Below are positions 34,248 through 42,606 of a stretch of 64,000 nt of DNA, in pieces. The notes beneath the pieces were generated by a model. The model worked only from the letters and a program-made list of their open reading frames with translations. It searched no databases and was not told the DNA's origin. The stretch's first letter is position 1. Each line of letters starts with the position of its first letter. Origin of the DNA: Planctomycetota bacterium (lineage in GTDB: Bacteria; Planctomycetota; GCA-002687715; DRQF01); NCBI GenBank assembly GCA_020639295.1, contig JACKGY010000004.1:496001-560000 (forward strand), read 5' to 3'. A program made the translations under genes and the position numbers.

Positions 34248-36488
34248 ATGTTCCGGTTCATGGAAAAGTACAGGGTGCACATCCTGCTGGTGGTCCTGCT
34301 CGCCATGGTGGGATTCGGCGCCTGGGCCCAGCTGGTCGACCTCGTCGGTCGGGACAAACGACGGACCATCGACCCCGAGGAGGTCTACGCCTCGCTGAAC
34401 CTCTTCGGCGAGAAGCTCGACCTCAGTCGTCAGGAGGTCGCCGAGGTCACCCGCACGCTGGAATTCGTCGGCAGCGAAGACGAGGCGGGCCGCGCCCTCG
34501 GTCAGCTCGTGCGCCAGGAGATCGCCCAGTCGCCCTACGGCTACCCGGTCTCCAAGGAAGAGCAGGAGCTGGGCCTCAACGAGCGCTTCAAGGAGCCGAT
34601 CCAGGAGGCCAACGACGGCCGCTTCGACCAGAAGCTCTACGAGCAGTACACCGGTCAGTTCCTGCCCCAGTTCGGCCTGCCGCCCATGACCCGCGCCAAG
34701 TTCGAGGCGCGCTTCCTGGAAGAGTGCCGGCTGGCCAAGACCATGCGCGAGATCGACCGGGCCGGTTCCGAGCCCGACCTGGCCCGCACCTTCGCGGTCT
34801 GCAAGAAGGACAACATGCTGGTCAAGCTGCGCGGCATCTTCGTCGATGCCGCCAACTTCAAGGAGCAGGCCAAGCTCGCCCGTGACGCCAACGACAACCT
34901 CACCGCCGAGGCGCTGACGACCCTCCGCGATCGCTTCGAGGCCATGGACGACGAGCAGAAGCGCGCCCTCGCCACCAAGGGCCCGATGGTGAGCGTCGAC
35001 TTCATCGGCTACGACTTCGCCAACCAGGCCGACGATCAGGCCTTCCTGGACGACTACCGCAAGGTCAGCGACGTCTCGGGCAAGTCGCTCGAGCAGCTCT
35101 GCGCCGAGGTCAACGTCGGTGAGGCCGACGTCGCGATCATGAAGGAGCGCCTCAACCGCCGTGGCGACCGCTACGGCCTGGCCGAGGGGGCCGACGTCGA
35201 GGCGGTCTGGAATGAGCGCAAGGAGCGTTTCGAGGCCGAGATCAAGGTGATCAAGTTCGTCCGCAACCTGTGGACGAAGATCGACGGCGAGACCAAGGCC
35301 GGCCACGAGGTCGACCTCGCCCAGGTGGCCGCCGACAACAACCTGACCCATTTCACCTGGAAGAAGAAGTACCTGCGCGATCTGGTCAAGGAGGGCAGCT
35401 CCTTCCAGGGCCAGGATCTCCTCGGCCTCCAGGGCGTCGTCCCCGGCCAGCTCCTCGACGTCCGGCCGCAGGCCGACGTCGCCTCGATGCGCTTCGGCAC
35501 CGGTGCCTCCGACGTCATCGGTCGTCACGTCGCCATCTACCGGGTGACCGAGAAGGAGATGCGGCCGCTCGCCGATTTCGGCGATCCCGACATCCGCCAG
35601 ACCCTGATCGAGCGCTACGAGACCGAGCGTGGCAACGAGCTTCGCGACGAGGCCTTCGCCAAGATCCAGGACGCGATGAACGCGGTCATGGACGAGAAGG
35701 CCAAGGACAAGATCGCCGAGCTGCGCGGCCGCTTCGAGAAGGAGATCGCCGAGGCCACGGCCAAGCTCGATCCCGAGAAGGACGAGGACAAGGCCGAGAT
35801 CGAGCGCATCACCAAGGAGAAGAACGAGGAGCTCGATCTTCTCATCGAGGACGAGCGGGCGCCGTTCCGGACCGAGGCCTTCGACGCGCTCATCGCCGAT
35901 CATGGCGACCTGGGCCTGGTCGTCGAGGAGGGCTTCTTCCGTCCCTTCGAGTCGACCCGCGAGCAGCCGATCGATCGCATGTCGCCCTTCGAGGCGCGCG
36001 CCCGGTCGTCCCTGCGTCGTGAATTCCGCAGTCTCCACGACGAGGGCTACCAGCAGAAGTACGTCGAGATCGGGCAGGTGAGCGACGTCGTCGACTCGCC
36101 CAGCTACCCCGGTCTGAAGGGCATCGCCAAGCTGATCGCCAAGAAGGAGATCAGCGACCGTCAGCTCGCCCTCCGCCCCGAGTTGCTCCGCACCTCGAAG
36201 CAGAACGCCCTGAGCGCGCTCAACAAGGAGCGTGGCCAGCGCGACCTCTGGGGCTACGAGTCCATGCAGAAGCGCAACTTCGCTCTCGATCCCGGTGGTT
36301 TCGCCAAGGGCATCGAACAGAAGAAGAAGGACGAGGAGGCCGCGGCCGAGCGGCAGCGGAAGTTCAAGGAGGAGCAGGAGCGCATGCTCAAGGAGCGGGG
36401 CGCGATGAAGAGCCCCGACGAGATGAACGAGGGCGCCACCGACCGGGGCCAGCGCTCGCTCAGCACCACGACGGGCGGCGACAAGTAG
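34248..36488 (+). CDS. PpiD/SurA-like membrane-anchored periplasmic chaperone
   Basis: A 746-residue protein with a short cytoplasmic tail and one membrane helix (residues about 10-30, VHILLVVLLAMVGFGAWAQL), then a long charged helical periplasmic part. The N-terminal region resembles the SurA_N_3 domain of PpiD-type chaperones (NDGRFDQKLYEQYTGQF at about 122-138). No convincing parvulin catalytic domain is seen, so isomerase activity is doubtful. The C-terminus is a Lys/Glu-rich coiled coil. I chose ATG 34248 because GGAG precedes it and it opens directly into the anchor. It has its own promoter and is followed by a very strong terminator, so it is a single-gene unit. Confidence 0.68.
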   Translation: MFRFMEKYRVHILLVVLLAMVGFGAWAQLVDLVGRDKRRTIDPEEVYASLNLFGEKLDLSRQEVAEVTRTLEFVGSEDEAGRALGQLVRQEIAQSPYGYPVSKEEQELGLNERFKEPIQEANDGRFDQKLYEQYTGQFLPQFGLPPMTRAKFEARFLEECRLAKTMREIDRAGSEPDLARTFAVCKKDNMLVKLRGIFVDAANFKEQAKLARDANDNLTAEALTTLRDRFEAMDDEQKRALATKGPMVSVDFIGYDFANQADDQAFLDDYRKVSDVSGKSLEQLCAEVNVGEADVAIMKERLNRRGDRYGLAEGADVEAVWNERKERFEAEIKVIKFVRNLWTKIDGETKAGHEVDLAQVAADNNLTHFTWKKKYLRDLVKEGSSFQGQDLLGLQGVVPGQLLDVRPQADVASMRFGTGASDVIGRHVAIYRVTEKEMRPLADFGDPDIRQTLIERYETERGNELRDEAFAKIQDAMNAVMDEKAKDKIAELRGRFEKEIAEATAKLDPEKDEDKAEIERITKEKNEELDLLIEDERAPFRTEAFDALIADHGDLGLVVEEGFFRPFESTREQPIDRMSPFEARARSSLRREFRSLHDEGYQQKYVEIGQVSDVVDSPSYPGLKGIAKLIAKKEISDRQLALRPELLRTSKQNALSALNKERGQRDLWGYESMQKRNFALDPGGFAKGIEQKKKDEEAAAERQRKFKEEQERMLKERGAMKSPDEMNEGATDRGQRSLSTTTGGDK

Positions 36489-36526
36489 CCCCGCGGCTCT
36501 CCGACCTGCGACCGCGATGAATCAAG

Positions 36527-36560
36527 GGGACGCGTCCGCCGGACGCGTCCCTGCTTTTTT
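36527..36560 (+). terminator. Rho-independent terminator after the PpiD-like gene
   Basis: A perfect 11-bp stem GGGACGCGTCC / GGACGCGTCCC with a 3-nt loop, followed by TGCTTTTTT. It separates the plus-strand genes from the repeat array downstream. Confidence 0.93.
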
Positions 36561-36624
36561 GGCTCCCCGCCGCCCGGACCGCCCGAACCGCCCGCCGCCC
36601 GGAGCACAAGTCGCTCGGACCGCC

Positions 36625-37530
36625 CGCCCCCGGAGCGCCAGCCGCTGGCTGGCCTAGTCAGATTGAACTTGCCGATCATCGTGGTCCTCGCCCCGACGAT
36701 CGATTCGCGCTTGGAGTCTTGTCGACTCCCTGGTGATGGCGATCGCCGGCCGGCGGCCGGCGGCCTGCCAGCTGGGCAGCCGGCGCTCGGAGCGCCAGCC
36801 GCTGGCTGGCCTAGTCTTCTTCGCCCGAGGTTCGTGGTCCTGCCGCGACGATGGCCATGCTTGGAGTCGTCGACGATTCGAACGCGATCGGCCTCTAGGC
36901 CGGCTGGGCAGCCGGCGCTCCGGAGCGCCAGCCGCTGGCTGGCCTCAGCTTCTTCGCCCGCTTCTCACGCTCTCGCCCGACGATCCTGTCGGCTGCGCAG
37001 CAGGCGCTCCGGAGCGCCAGCCGCTGGCTGGCCTAGTTTTCTTCGCCCGAGGTTCGTGGTCCTGCCGCGACGATGGCCATGCTTGGAGTCGTCGACGATT
37101 CGAACGCGATCGGCCTCTAGGCCGGCTGGGCAGCCGGCGCTCCGGAGCGCCAGCCGCTGGCTGGCCTAGTCTTCTTCGTCCGCTGCTCACGTTCTCGCCC
37201 GACGATCCTGTCGGCTGCGCAGCAGGCGCTGCGCGGTCCGCTCGGACCGCCAGCCGCTGGCTGGCCTAGTCTTCTTCGCCCGCTTCTCACGCTCTCGCCC
37301 GACGATCCTGTCGGCTGCGCAGCAGGCGCTGCGCGGTCCGCTCGGAGCGCCAGCCGCTGGCTGGCCTAGTCTTCTTCGTCCGTTGCTCACGCTCTCGCCC
37401 GACGATCCTGTCGGCTGCGCAGCAGGCGCTGCGCGGTCCGCTCGGAGCGCCAGCCGCTGGCTGGCCTAGTTGTCGAAGGTCCTCGAGCTTCGGATGCGCA
37501 GCCGGCGCTGCGTGGTCCGAGCCTCTGATC
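36625..37530 (+). repeat. Tandem hairpin repeat array 1
   Basis: There are eight copies of the core GCCAGCCGCTGGCTGGCC, starting at 36637, 36794, 36927, 37016, 37149, 37249, 37349 and 37449. Spacing is 157, 133, 89, 133, 100, 100 and 100 bp. Each core is preceded by one of two hairpin modules. Type A is GCCGGCT-GGGC-AGCCGGC overlapping the palindrome GGCGCTCCGGAGCGCC. Type B is GCTGCGCAGC with GCGGTCC-GCTC-GGACCGC (the last arm is intact in the 37249 copy). The two 133-bp units differ at about one base. A single further half-unit at 37484-37520 resembles array 2. The array fills the gap between the convergent PpiD-like gene and yidD; no gene is supported within it. Confidence 0.93.
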
Positions 37531-37562
37531 GGCGGGATTCGCTCGCGGCGATTCGGTTCTGG

Positions 37563-37865
37563 TCAGGGACGGGGAGGGGAGTCGGGGAACTGGCGCAGGA
37601 GCTCGGCCTCGTAGGCGCGCCGGCTTTCCTCCTCCTCGCCTGGGACCGGATCGAAGCCACCCTCGCTCCAGGGGTGGCAGCGGCCGATGCGCTTGAAGCC
37701 GAGATAGCCACCCCGGAGGAGGCCGTGGCGGCGCAGCGCCCGCAGCATGTACTCGCTGCAGCTCGGGCGGTAGCGGCACATGGGCGGCATGAAGCGTCCG
37801 GGGAAGACGCGCCAGGCCCGGACCAGGAGCTGGGCCAGGAACGCCGGCAGGCGCAGGGGACTCAC
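37563..37865 (-). CDS. yidD: Membrane protein insertion efficiency factor YidD
   Basis: A 100-residue small membrane-associated protein thought to assist YidC in inserting membrane proteins. Family features are clear: an N-terminal amphipathic stretch (AFLAQLLVRAWRVF), CRYRPSCSEYMLRALRRHG with the conserved CxxxPSCSxY, and RIGRCHPWSEGGFDPVP. It begins with GTG 4 nt after the rnpA stop, so it is translated with rnpA. The downstream partner yidC, usually next, is absent: the gene ends at repeat array 1. Confidence 0.93.
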   Translation of the reverse strand: MSPLRLPAFLAQLLVRAWRVFPGRFMPPMCRYRPSCSEYMLRALRRHGLLRGGYLGFKRIGRCHPWSEGGFDPVPGEEEESRRAYEAELLRQFPDSPPRP

Positions 37866-37869
37866 GACC

Positions 37870-38244
37870 TCACTCCCTTTCCTCGCCCGCGAGTTCGCGC
37901 TCGAGCTTGCGGGCCAGATGGCGGAAGGAAGAGAGCATGCGCGCGTGGTCGGCGGCGCTGTGGTAGGCCCGGGGGATCACGATCAGGTCGAGCGGTCGCG
38001 CCAGGGTCCCGGCCTCGTGGCGGAAGACCTCGCGCAGGACGCGCTTCACCCGGTTGCGTTCCACCGCGCCGCCGATGCGCCTGCCGACCGACAGCCCCAG
38101 CCGGCTCCGATCACCCTCGGCCGGACGCCAGCAGAAGGTCAGGTCGCGATTGCGGATCGATCGACGGCCCCCGTAGATCTCCTGGAAGTCCCGGCGGGAG
38201 CGGACCCGCCGGTCGCGGCCGAAGCGGCGATCCGGCGTGGTCAC
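37870..38244 (-). CDS. rnpA: Ribonuclease P protein component
   Basis: A 124-residue protein subunit of RNase P, which matures tRNA 5' ends with the catalytic RNA. It carries RRDFQEIYGGRRS and the RNR signature LGLSVGRRIGGAVERNRVKRVLREVFR, plus DLIVIPRAY. The GTG start at 38244 overlaps the stop of the upstream TPR lipoprotein gene by 4 nt. rpmH, which almost always precedes rnpA in bacteria, is not upstream; its place is taken by the lipoprotein gene. Confidence 0.93.
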   Translation of the reverse strand: MTTPDRRFGRDRRVRSRRDFQEIYGGRRSIRNRDLTFCWRPAEGDRSRLGLSVGRRIGGAVERNRVKRVLREVFRHEAGTLARPLDLIVIPRAYHSAADHARMLSSFRHLARKLERELAGEERE

Positions 38245-39365
38245 TGGCCCTCGACGTCGCTGCGGCCGAGCTTCTGGAGAAGTCGCGAGCGCAGCTTGTA
38301 GGCGCGCTGGGTGTCCTCGGTGAAGCCCGGCGTCGAGCGGATGAAGAGGTCGATGTGCTCGAGGGCCTTCTCGTCGTTCTCGAGATGCTCGTAGCACTCG
38401 GCCAGGGGCACGTGGAGCTGGTAGCGCGCCGGATCGAGCGCCAGCGCCTCCTTGAGGTAGCCGATGCAGTCGGCGTAGTTCCGCTTGCGGAACTTGATCT
38501 CGGCCAGACGTTCGAGGACTCCCACCGTCTTCTCGGTGGCCTGGTCCTGCTTGCGCTTGATGACCTCGAGCGCGGCGCGCAGCTCGTTGCGGCTCTTGTA
38601 CTCGTCCGGCGCGGCGACGCGCTTCTGGTTCCACATCTCGACGCTCTGCTTGGCGATGTCGAGATAGTCGAGGTAGGCACGTTCGGCCGAGACCTCGTTG
38701 CCGACGACCAGGTGCATTTCGCCGAGGTTGAGGAGGGCGTCCGGGGCCGCGTTCTTCATCCGCGCCAGGCGCTCGAACTTGTCCAGGGCCTCGCGACCGT
38801 AGTGCTGCCGACGCTCGTCGTGGCGCTTCTGCTCGGTCAGCATCTCGGCGCGGCGCTTGGGGTCCTCGTTGCGGGTGATGCGCCGGTCGATCGCCTCGAT
38901 GTAGCGGCGCTCCAGTGCCGCGATGGCGCGCTCGGTCATGGCGAGCCCGAGGCAGGCCTTCCAGTTGAAGTCGTCGGCGATCTCGGTGTCGGCGACGAGC
39001 TGGCCGTTCCAGAGCTCGCGCAGGATGCTCTCGGCGCGGGTGAAGCGCGCCTCCGCGTCGCCGAGGCGACCGCGCGCGGCCTGGTCGAGGCCGATCTGGT
39101 AGGTCGACAGGGACAGGCCGAGGCGGCCCGGACGCGAGGTCGGATCGAGCTTCAGCTGGCGCTCGAACTGATCGAGGGCACGGATGTAGTCGCCGGCGCC
39201 GTAGTACTCCTGGGCGTTGGCGGCGTAGAACTCGGAGTCGCCCTCGAAGCCGTCGTCGGGGCTCTTGACCTCGACGTCGTTGTAGTGGAGGTCCGAGTCG
39301 TCTCCGGTCGAGCAGGCGGCGACCGAGATCAGCGAGACGGCGAGCAGGAGCAGGGACTTGCGCAT
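38241..39365 (-). CDS. TPR lipoprotein upstream of rnpA
   Basis: A 374-residue protein with a lipoprotein signal peptide (MRKSLLLLAVSLISVAAC, lipid Cys C18), followed by an acidic linker and several tetratricopeptide repeats (FYAANAQEYYGAGDYIRALD near 38-57; YADCIGYLKEALALDPARYQ near 296-315). TPR lipoproteins usually scaffold envelope complexes; no specific partner is evident. The start at 39365 begins the signal peptide; a longer frame from 39392 would spoil it. A good promoter lies just upstream. The stop overlaps the rnpA start, so expression of rnpA and yidD depends on translation of this gene. Confidence 0.82.
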   Translation of the reverse strand: MRKSLLLLAVSLISVAACSTGDDSDLHYNDVEVKSPDDGFEGDSEFYAANAQEYYGAGDYIRALDQFERQLKLDPTSRPGRLGLSLSTYQIGLDQAARGRLGDAEARFTRAESILRELWNGQLVADTEIADDFNWKACLGLAMTERAIAALERRYIEAIDRRITRNEDPKRRAEMLTEQKRHDERRQHYGREALDKFERLARMKNAAPDALLNLGEMHLVVGNEVSAERAYLDYLDIAKQSVEMWNQKRVAAPDEYKSRNELRAALEVIKRKQDQATEKTVGVLERLAEIKFRKRNYADCIGYLKEALALDPARYQLHVPLAECYEHLENDEKALEHIDLFIRSTPGFTEDTQRAYKLRSRLLQKLGRSDVEGQ

Positions 39366-39392
39366 GGATGGATTCCCGAGGAAGAACGGCAA

Positions 39393-39421
39393 ATCCTAAG
39401 AACGTAGCGGTTTGCGGTCAA
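39393..39421 (-). promoter_or_regulatory. Promoter for TPR lipoprotein-rnpA-yidD
   Basis: Read on the minus strand: TTGACC (39421-39416), a 17-bp spacer and TAGGAT (39398-39393). The predicted leader before the ATG at 39365 is only about 20 nt. Confidence 0.65.
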
Positions 39422-39566
39422 GAACGGCCACCCCGGACCGATCCCGTCATCTGAACACGTCGCGAGGGCCGCGCCGGTTTCACATCCCCGGGCCGGCCGG
39501 TTCGACCGAATCGTGGGGCCGATCCGCCGGCGCGGGGCCGGCGAGCGCGGGCGGCGGCGCGGGAAC

Positions 39567-41030
39567 TCAGCCCTCGCTCCGACCGGACTCGAGACGCTCC
39601 AGGCGCTCGTCCTCGAAGCGCACCAGGATGGTCTTGTGGCTCTTCAGCTGCACCTGGCCGGGTCGGGCGCCCTTGAACTTCGAGACGTTCTTGCGCCGGG
39701 TGTAGCTGACCGCCTGCTTGCCACCGGAACGAGCCTTCGAGTACTGGACCGCGAGCGTCGCCGCGTCGATCAGGGTCTGCTCGGGCAACTCGTCGCTGGT
39801 CTTCACCACCACGTGGGAGCCGGCGTGATCCTGGGCGTGAAGCCACCATTCGTTGCCGAGGCAGTGTTGGAAGGTGAGTTCGTCGTTGTCCTGGCTGGAT
39901 CGTCCGACCCGGATCTCGAGGCCGTCGCGCGAACGGTAGCTCCGGTAGCACTTGCGCCGCGGCTGCTCCTTCGGCTTCTTCGCGGCCGCGCCCGGCTCGG
40001 CGCGCTTGACCTCGAGGCCGAGGGCCTCGGCCCGCGGCGCCAGGCTCTCGAGCGCATCGTCGTCGACGGTCCGCAGTTCGGCCTCGAAGGCGCGTAGCTG
40101 GTCGAGCTGCGCCCGTTCGATCTGCAGCCGCTCCTCGATCGCGATCCGTCCCCGGTCCCCGCGCCGCGCGTCCTGGAAGAGCTTGTCGAGGTTCTCCTGC
40201 GGCGAGAGCTTGGGGTCGAGGGCGATGGTGACCCAGGTCTCGTCCTCGGCGGCCCAGTCGCGCACGCGCACCTCGGTCATGCCGCGGCTGAGCTCGTGGA
40301 GCGAGGGCTTCAGGAGTTCGCCGAGATTGCGGACCTCGGCACCTTCGGGCAGCTTGCGCAGGTCGACCTCGATCTTGTTGATCTTCTTGAGCTGGCGGGT
40401 GAGTCGCCGATCGAGGTCCTTCAGCAGCGCCTTGCGGTCGAGCCCGGTGACCACCTCCATCTCGGCGTCGAGCAGCGCGAAGAGCTCGGCCGGGTCGAAG
40501 GCGCCGAAGCGCTTGAAGCAGGGCAGCTCGCGATCGGTCGGCGCCGGGGCCGGCGGCGGCCGGTAGTGGTCGCCACGGGCCAGGCTGCGCTGCTCGTTGT
40601 GGACCGCGCCGCTGGCGGCGAGGATGCGATCGTCACCGTCCAGGACGAAGAGCAGGGGGTAGCCCGGGATCAGCTCGAGCAGGAGGTCGTGCGGTACCGG
40701 TCCGGCCTCGGTCATGCGGTCGATCCGCAACCGGAGCAGTCGATCACCGCCGACCTGCTCGACGCCACGGATGCGACCGTTCTGGATCAGCTTGCGCAGC
40801 ACCGCGCAGAAGGCCGGTGGCGCCGGCGGATTGGGCAGCTTGCGCTCGCTCAGCAGCACCGTCGCGTGGCCCCGGCGCAGATCGATGACCAGACGCTCGC
40901 GGCCCTCGGCACCGCCGTAGACCTCGAGCACGAAGAGCGCCTCCACCGGGTGATGGACCTTCTGGATCATCGCTCCGTCGAGGCGACGGTCGAGCAGGTC
41001 GGCGATCAGTCCGATCTCGCGCTGGTTCAT
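39567..41030 (-). CDS. RqcH/NFACT-family ribosome quality-control protein
   Basis: A 487-residue bacterial Rqc2/NEMF homologue (older name: fibronectin-binding A). In the species studied, RqcH binds stalled 50S-peptidyl-tRNA complexes and adds C-terminal Ala tails for degradation. The NFACT-N domain covers about 1-180 (IADLLDRRLDGAMIQKVHH, NPPAPPAFCAVLRKLIQNG). A helix-hairpin/coiled-coil middle follows. The NFACT-R domain lies at about 355-470 (RDGLEIRVGRSSQDND, WWLHAQDHAGSHVVVK, ARSGGKQAVSYTRRKNVSK). It is shorter than typical RqcH of about 560 residues. It stands alone between ndk and the TPR gene. Confidence 0.87.
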   Translation of the reverse strand: MNQREIGLIADLLDRRLDGAMIQKVHHPVEALFVLEVYGGAEGRERLVIDLRRGHATVLLSERKLPNPPAPPAFCAVLRKLIQNGRIRGVEQVGGDRLLRLRIDRMTEAGPVPHDLLLELIPGYPLLFVLDGDDRILAASGAVHNEQRSLARGDHYRPPPAPAPTDRELPCFKRFGAFDPAELFALLDAEMEVVTGLDRKALLKDLDRRLTRQLKKINKIEVDLRKLPEGAEVRNLGELLKPSLHELSRGMTEVRVRDWAAEDETWVTIALDPKLSPQENLDKLFQDARRGDRGRIAIEERLQIERAQLDQLRAFEAELRTVDDDALESLAPRAEALGLEVKRAEPGAAAKKPKEQPRRKCYRSYRSRDGLEIRVGRSSQDNDELTFQHCLGNEWWLHAQDHAGSHVVVKTSDELPEQTLIDAATLAVQYSKARSGGKQAVSYTRRKNVSKFKGARPGQVQLKSHKTILVRFEDERLERLESGRSEG

Positions 41031-41110
41031 GGCTGGACTTCAGGGCCTCCGGGTCCGGGCTCGCGACGGCCGGCCGTCACGGCGTCGGCGGGCGCGCGTC
41101 TCGGCCGCGA

Positions 41111-41155
41111 TCCCCGGACATGAGGACGCCGCCGGCGCGCCTCGTCCTCCGGGGA
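41111..41155 (-). terminator. Hairpin downstream of ndk
   Basis: An inverted repeat pairs TCCCCGG...GAGGACG (41111-41128) with CGTCCTCCGGGGA (41143-41155), with a small bulge and a GC-rich loop. It is 39 nt past the ndk stop on the minus strand. A T tract is not evident, so it may be a processing or weak termination hairpin. Confidence 0.4.
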
Positions 41156-41193
41156 CGGTCGGGCCGGCGGCGACGGAACGCCAGAGGGGAGGA

Positions 41194-41664
41194 TCAGAGC
41201 TCCTCGGCGGCGTCGTAGATCCAGTGCAGGTTGCCCAGCTCGTAGCTCACCACCTCGCCCTTGGCGAAGAAGAGCTCGAGCTCGCGGGCGGCGGCCTCGG
41301 GGGAGTCGGAGCCGTGGATCAGGTTGAAGCTGTTCGAGACCCCGAAGTCACCGCGGATGGTGCCGGCCTCGGCCTTCGAGCCGAAGGTCGCGCCCATCAT
41401 CTTGCGGCAGATCTCGATGGCGTTGACGCCGCGCACCGCGAGGACCACCACGGGCGAGCTGGTCATGAAGCGGACCAGGCCGGCGTAGAAGGGGCGCTCC
41501 TTGTGCTGGGCGTAGTGGGTGCTCGCCAGCTCGTTGGAGATCTGCATCATCTTCATGCCGACGAGCTGGAGGCCCTTGCGCTCGAAGCGCGTGATGATCT
41601 CGCCGACCAGGCTGCGCTGCACGCCGTCCGGCTTCACGATGAGAAGGGTGGTTTCCATCGCCAT
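41194..41664 (-). CDS. ndk: Nucleoside diphosphate kinase
   Basis: A 156-residue enzyme that transfers the gamma phosphate of ATP to NDPs through a phosphohistidine. The active-site segment NSFNLIHGSDSPEAA holds H117, and TLLIVKPDGVQR is the conserved first strand. Compared with most NDKs (FxGGxxSGP...RPFFxxLVxFM) the sequence ERPFYAGLVRFMTSSPVVV is normal. AAAGGA lies 7 nt before ATG 41664; a second ATG two codons later is less well spaced. It appears to be monocistronic. Confidence 0.95.
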   Translation of the reverse strand: MAMETTLLIVKPDGVQRSLVGEIITRFERKGLQLVGMKMMQISNELASTHYAQHKERPFYAGLVRFMTSSPVVVLAVRGVNAIEICRKMMGATFGSKAEAGTIRGDFGVSNSFNLIHGSDSPEAAARELELFFAKGEVVSYELGNLHWIYDAAEEL

Positions 41665-41774
41665 GATGGTGTCCTTTCGTTGCGGTGAATGCGGTTCGTA
41701 GGTGGCCGGAGTCTAACGAGTCCCCCCGGGCAACAAAGGTCGCCGACCGGCGTGATCGCCCCGGGCGGCGCGGC

Positions 41775-42362
41775 TCAATGGTCGGCCGGGGCGGGCTGCG
41801 AGGTCGGCGCGGGCGGTTCCTCGGCCGGCGCCTCCTCGACCTCGGCCGTGGCGCTGAAGTCGGGGAGCATGGCCAGGAGCGGGACGATGGCCGCGGCCAG
41901 CTCCTCGTGCCGCTGCCGGGCCTCCTCCAGGCGGAGGACCCAGTCGCGCCGCTCTTCCGCCAGCTTGTTCAGTTCCGCCTCCGCGCCGGTGACCAGGGCC
42001 TTCTCGCTGCCCGCGGCGGTGCCCAGCTCGGCCTTCTTCTTCTGCAAGGTGGCGATCTCCGCCTCGAGGGCGGCGACCTCCTTCTTGAGGCCCTGGATCT
42101 CCTGGGCGCGGCGGCCGGCCTCGGCGCGGAGGTCGCGGACCTCGTCGCGCTTGACCTTCAGCCGCGACTCGATGCCGCCGGCCAGCTCGACGTAGTCCTC
42201 GAGCTTCGCCTCGGCGCGCCGGGTCCGGCGGGCATAGGCGGCCACGAGGTTCTCGGTCGAGGCGGCCCGGGCCGCTCCGGACTCGAGCTCGTCGATGTTC
42301 TCCTTGCTCTTGCAGGCGCCCAGGAGGACGAGGGCGAGGATCGTGATCAGGGCCGTTCGCAT
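41775..42362 (-). CDS. Coiled-coil lipoprotein, uncharacterised
   Basis: A 195-residue predicted lipoprotein (MRTALITILALVLLGAC, lipid Cys C17 with a textbook LGAC lipobox). The mature part is almost entirely an Ala/Glu/Lys/Arg coiled coil (residues about 40-160), and the tail is Pro/Ala/Glu-rich (APAEEPPAPTSQPAPADH). No enzymatic motif is present. GAGGAG stands 9 nt before the ATG. It diverges from the ATP synthase operon. A structural or spacer role in the envelope is a guess. Confidence 0.7.
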   Translation of the reverse strand: MRTALITILALVLLGACKSKENIDELESGAARAASTENLVAAYARRTRRAEAKLEDYVELAGGIESRLKVKRDEVRDLRAEAGRRAQEIQGLKKEVAALEAEIATLQKKKAELGTAAGSEKALVTGAEAELNKLAEERRDWVLRLEEARQRHEELAAAIVPLLAMLPDFSATAEVEEAPAEEPPAPTSQPAPADH

Positions 42363-42501
42363 GGGCTTCGGAGCTCCTCGGCCGAGACCTTAGCACGATC
42401 CGGGGAGCCGCCGAAGCCGCCCCTGCGACAAGCTGCCACGATCGGCGCAAGGTCATTCTTCACAAGAGCTTGCCACCGTCGCCCGGGGCCGCGCCGCCGG
42501 C

Positions 42502-42529
42502 TTGACGGGGTCGGCTCGCCTGTTATGAT
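42502..42529 (+). promoter_or_regulatory. Promoter of the ATP synthase operon
   Basis: TTGACG at 42502-42507, a 16-bp spacer and TATGAT at 42524-42529. The first gene starts at 42607, leaving a leader of about 70 nt. Confidence 0.72.
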
Positions 42530-42606
42530 CCTCGGACTTTCGGGTCCGACCCGAGTCCTCTCGCCGAACCGAACAAGCTGGACCAAGGCCCTCGCGGAGC
42601 AAGCCC

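Noticed and set aside
36663..37390. Several overlapping open frames within array 1, with repeated Arg/Ser/Ala-rich translations
   Set aside because: They arise from the periodic GC-rich repeat. The frames repeat in phase with the units, have no ribosome site and no conserved start.
36625..37530. CRISPR array
   Set aside because: Spacers are themselves repeated and of two kinds, units vary from 89 to 157 bp, the core is an 18-bp GC palindrome, and there are no cas genes.
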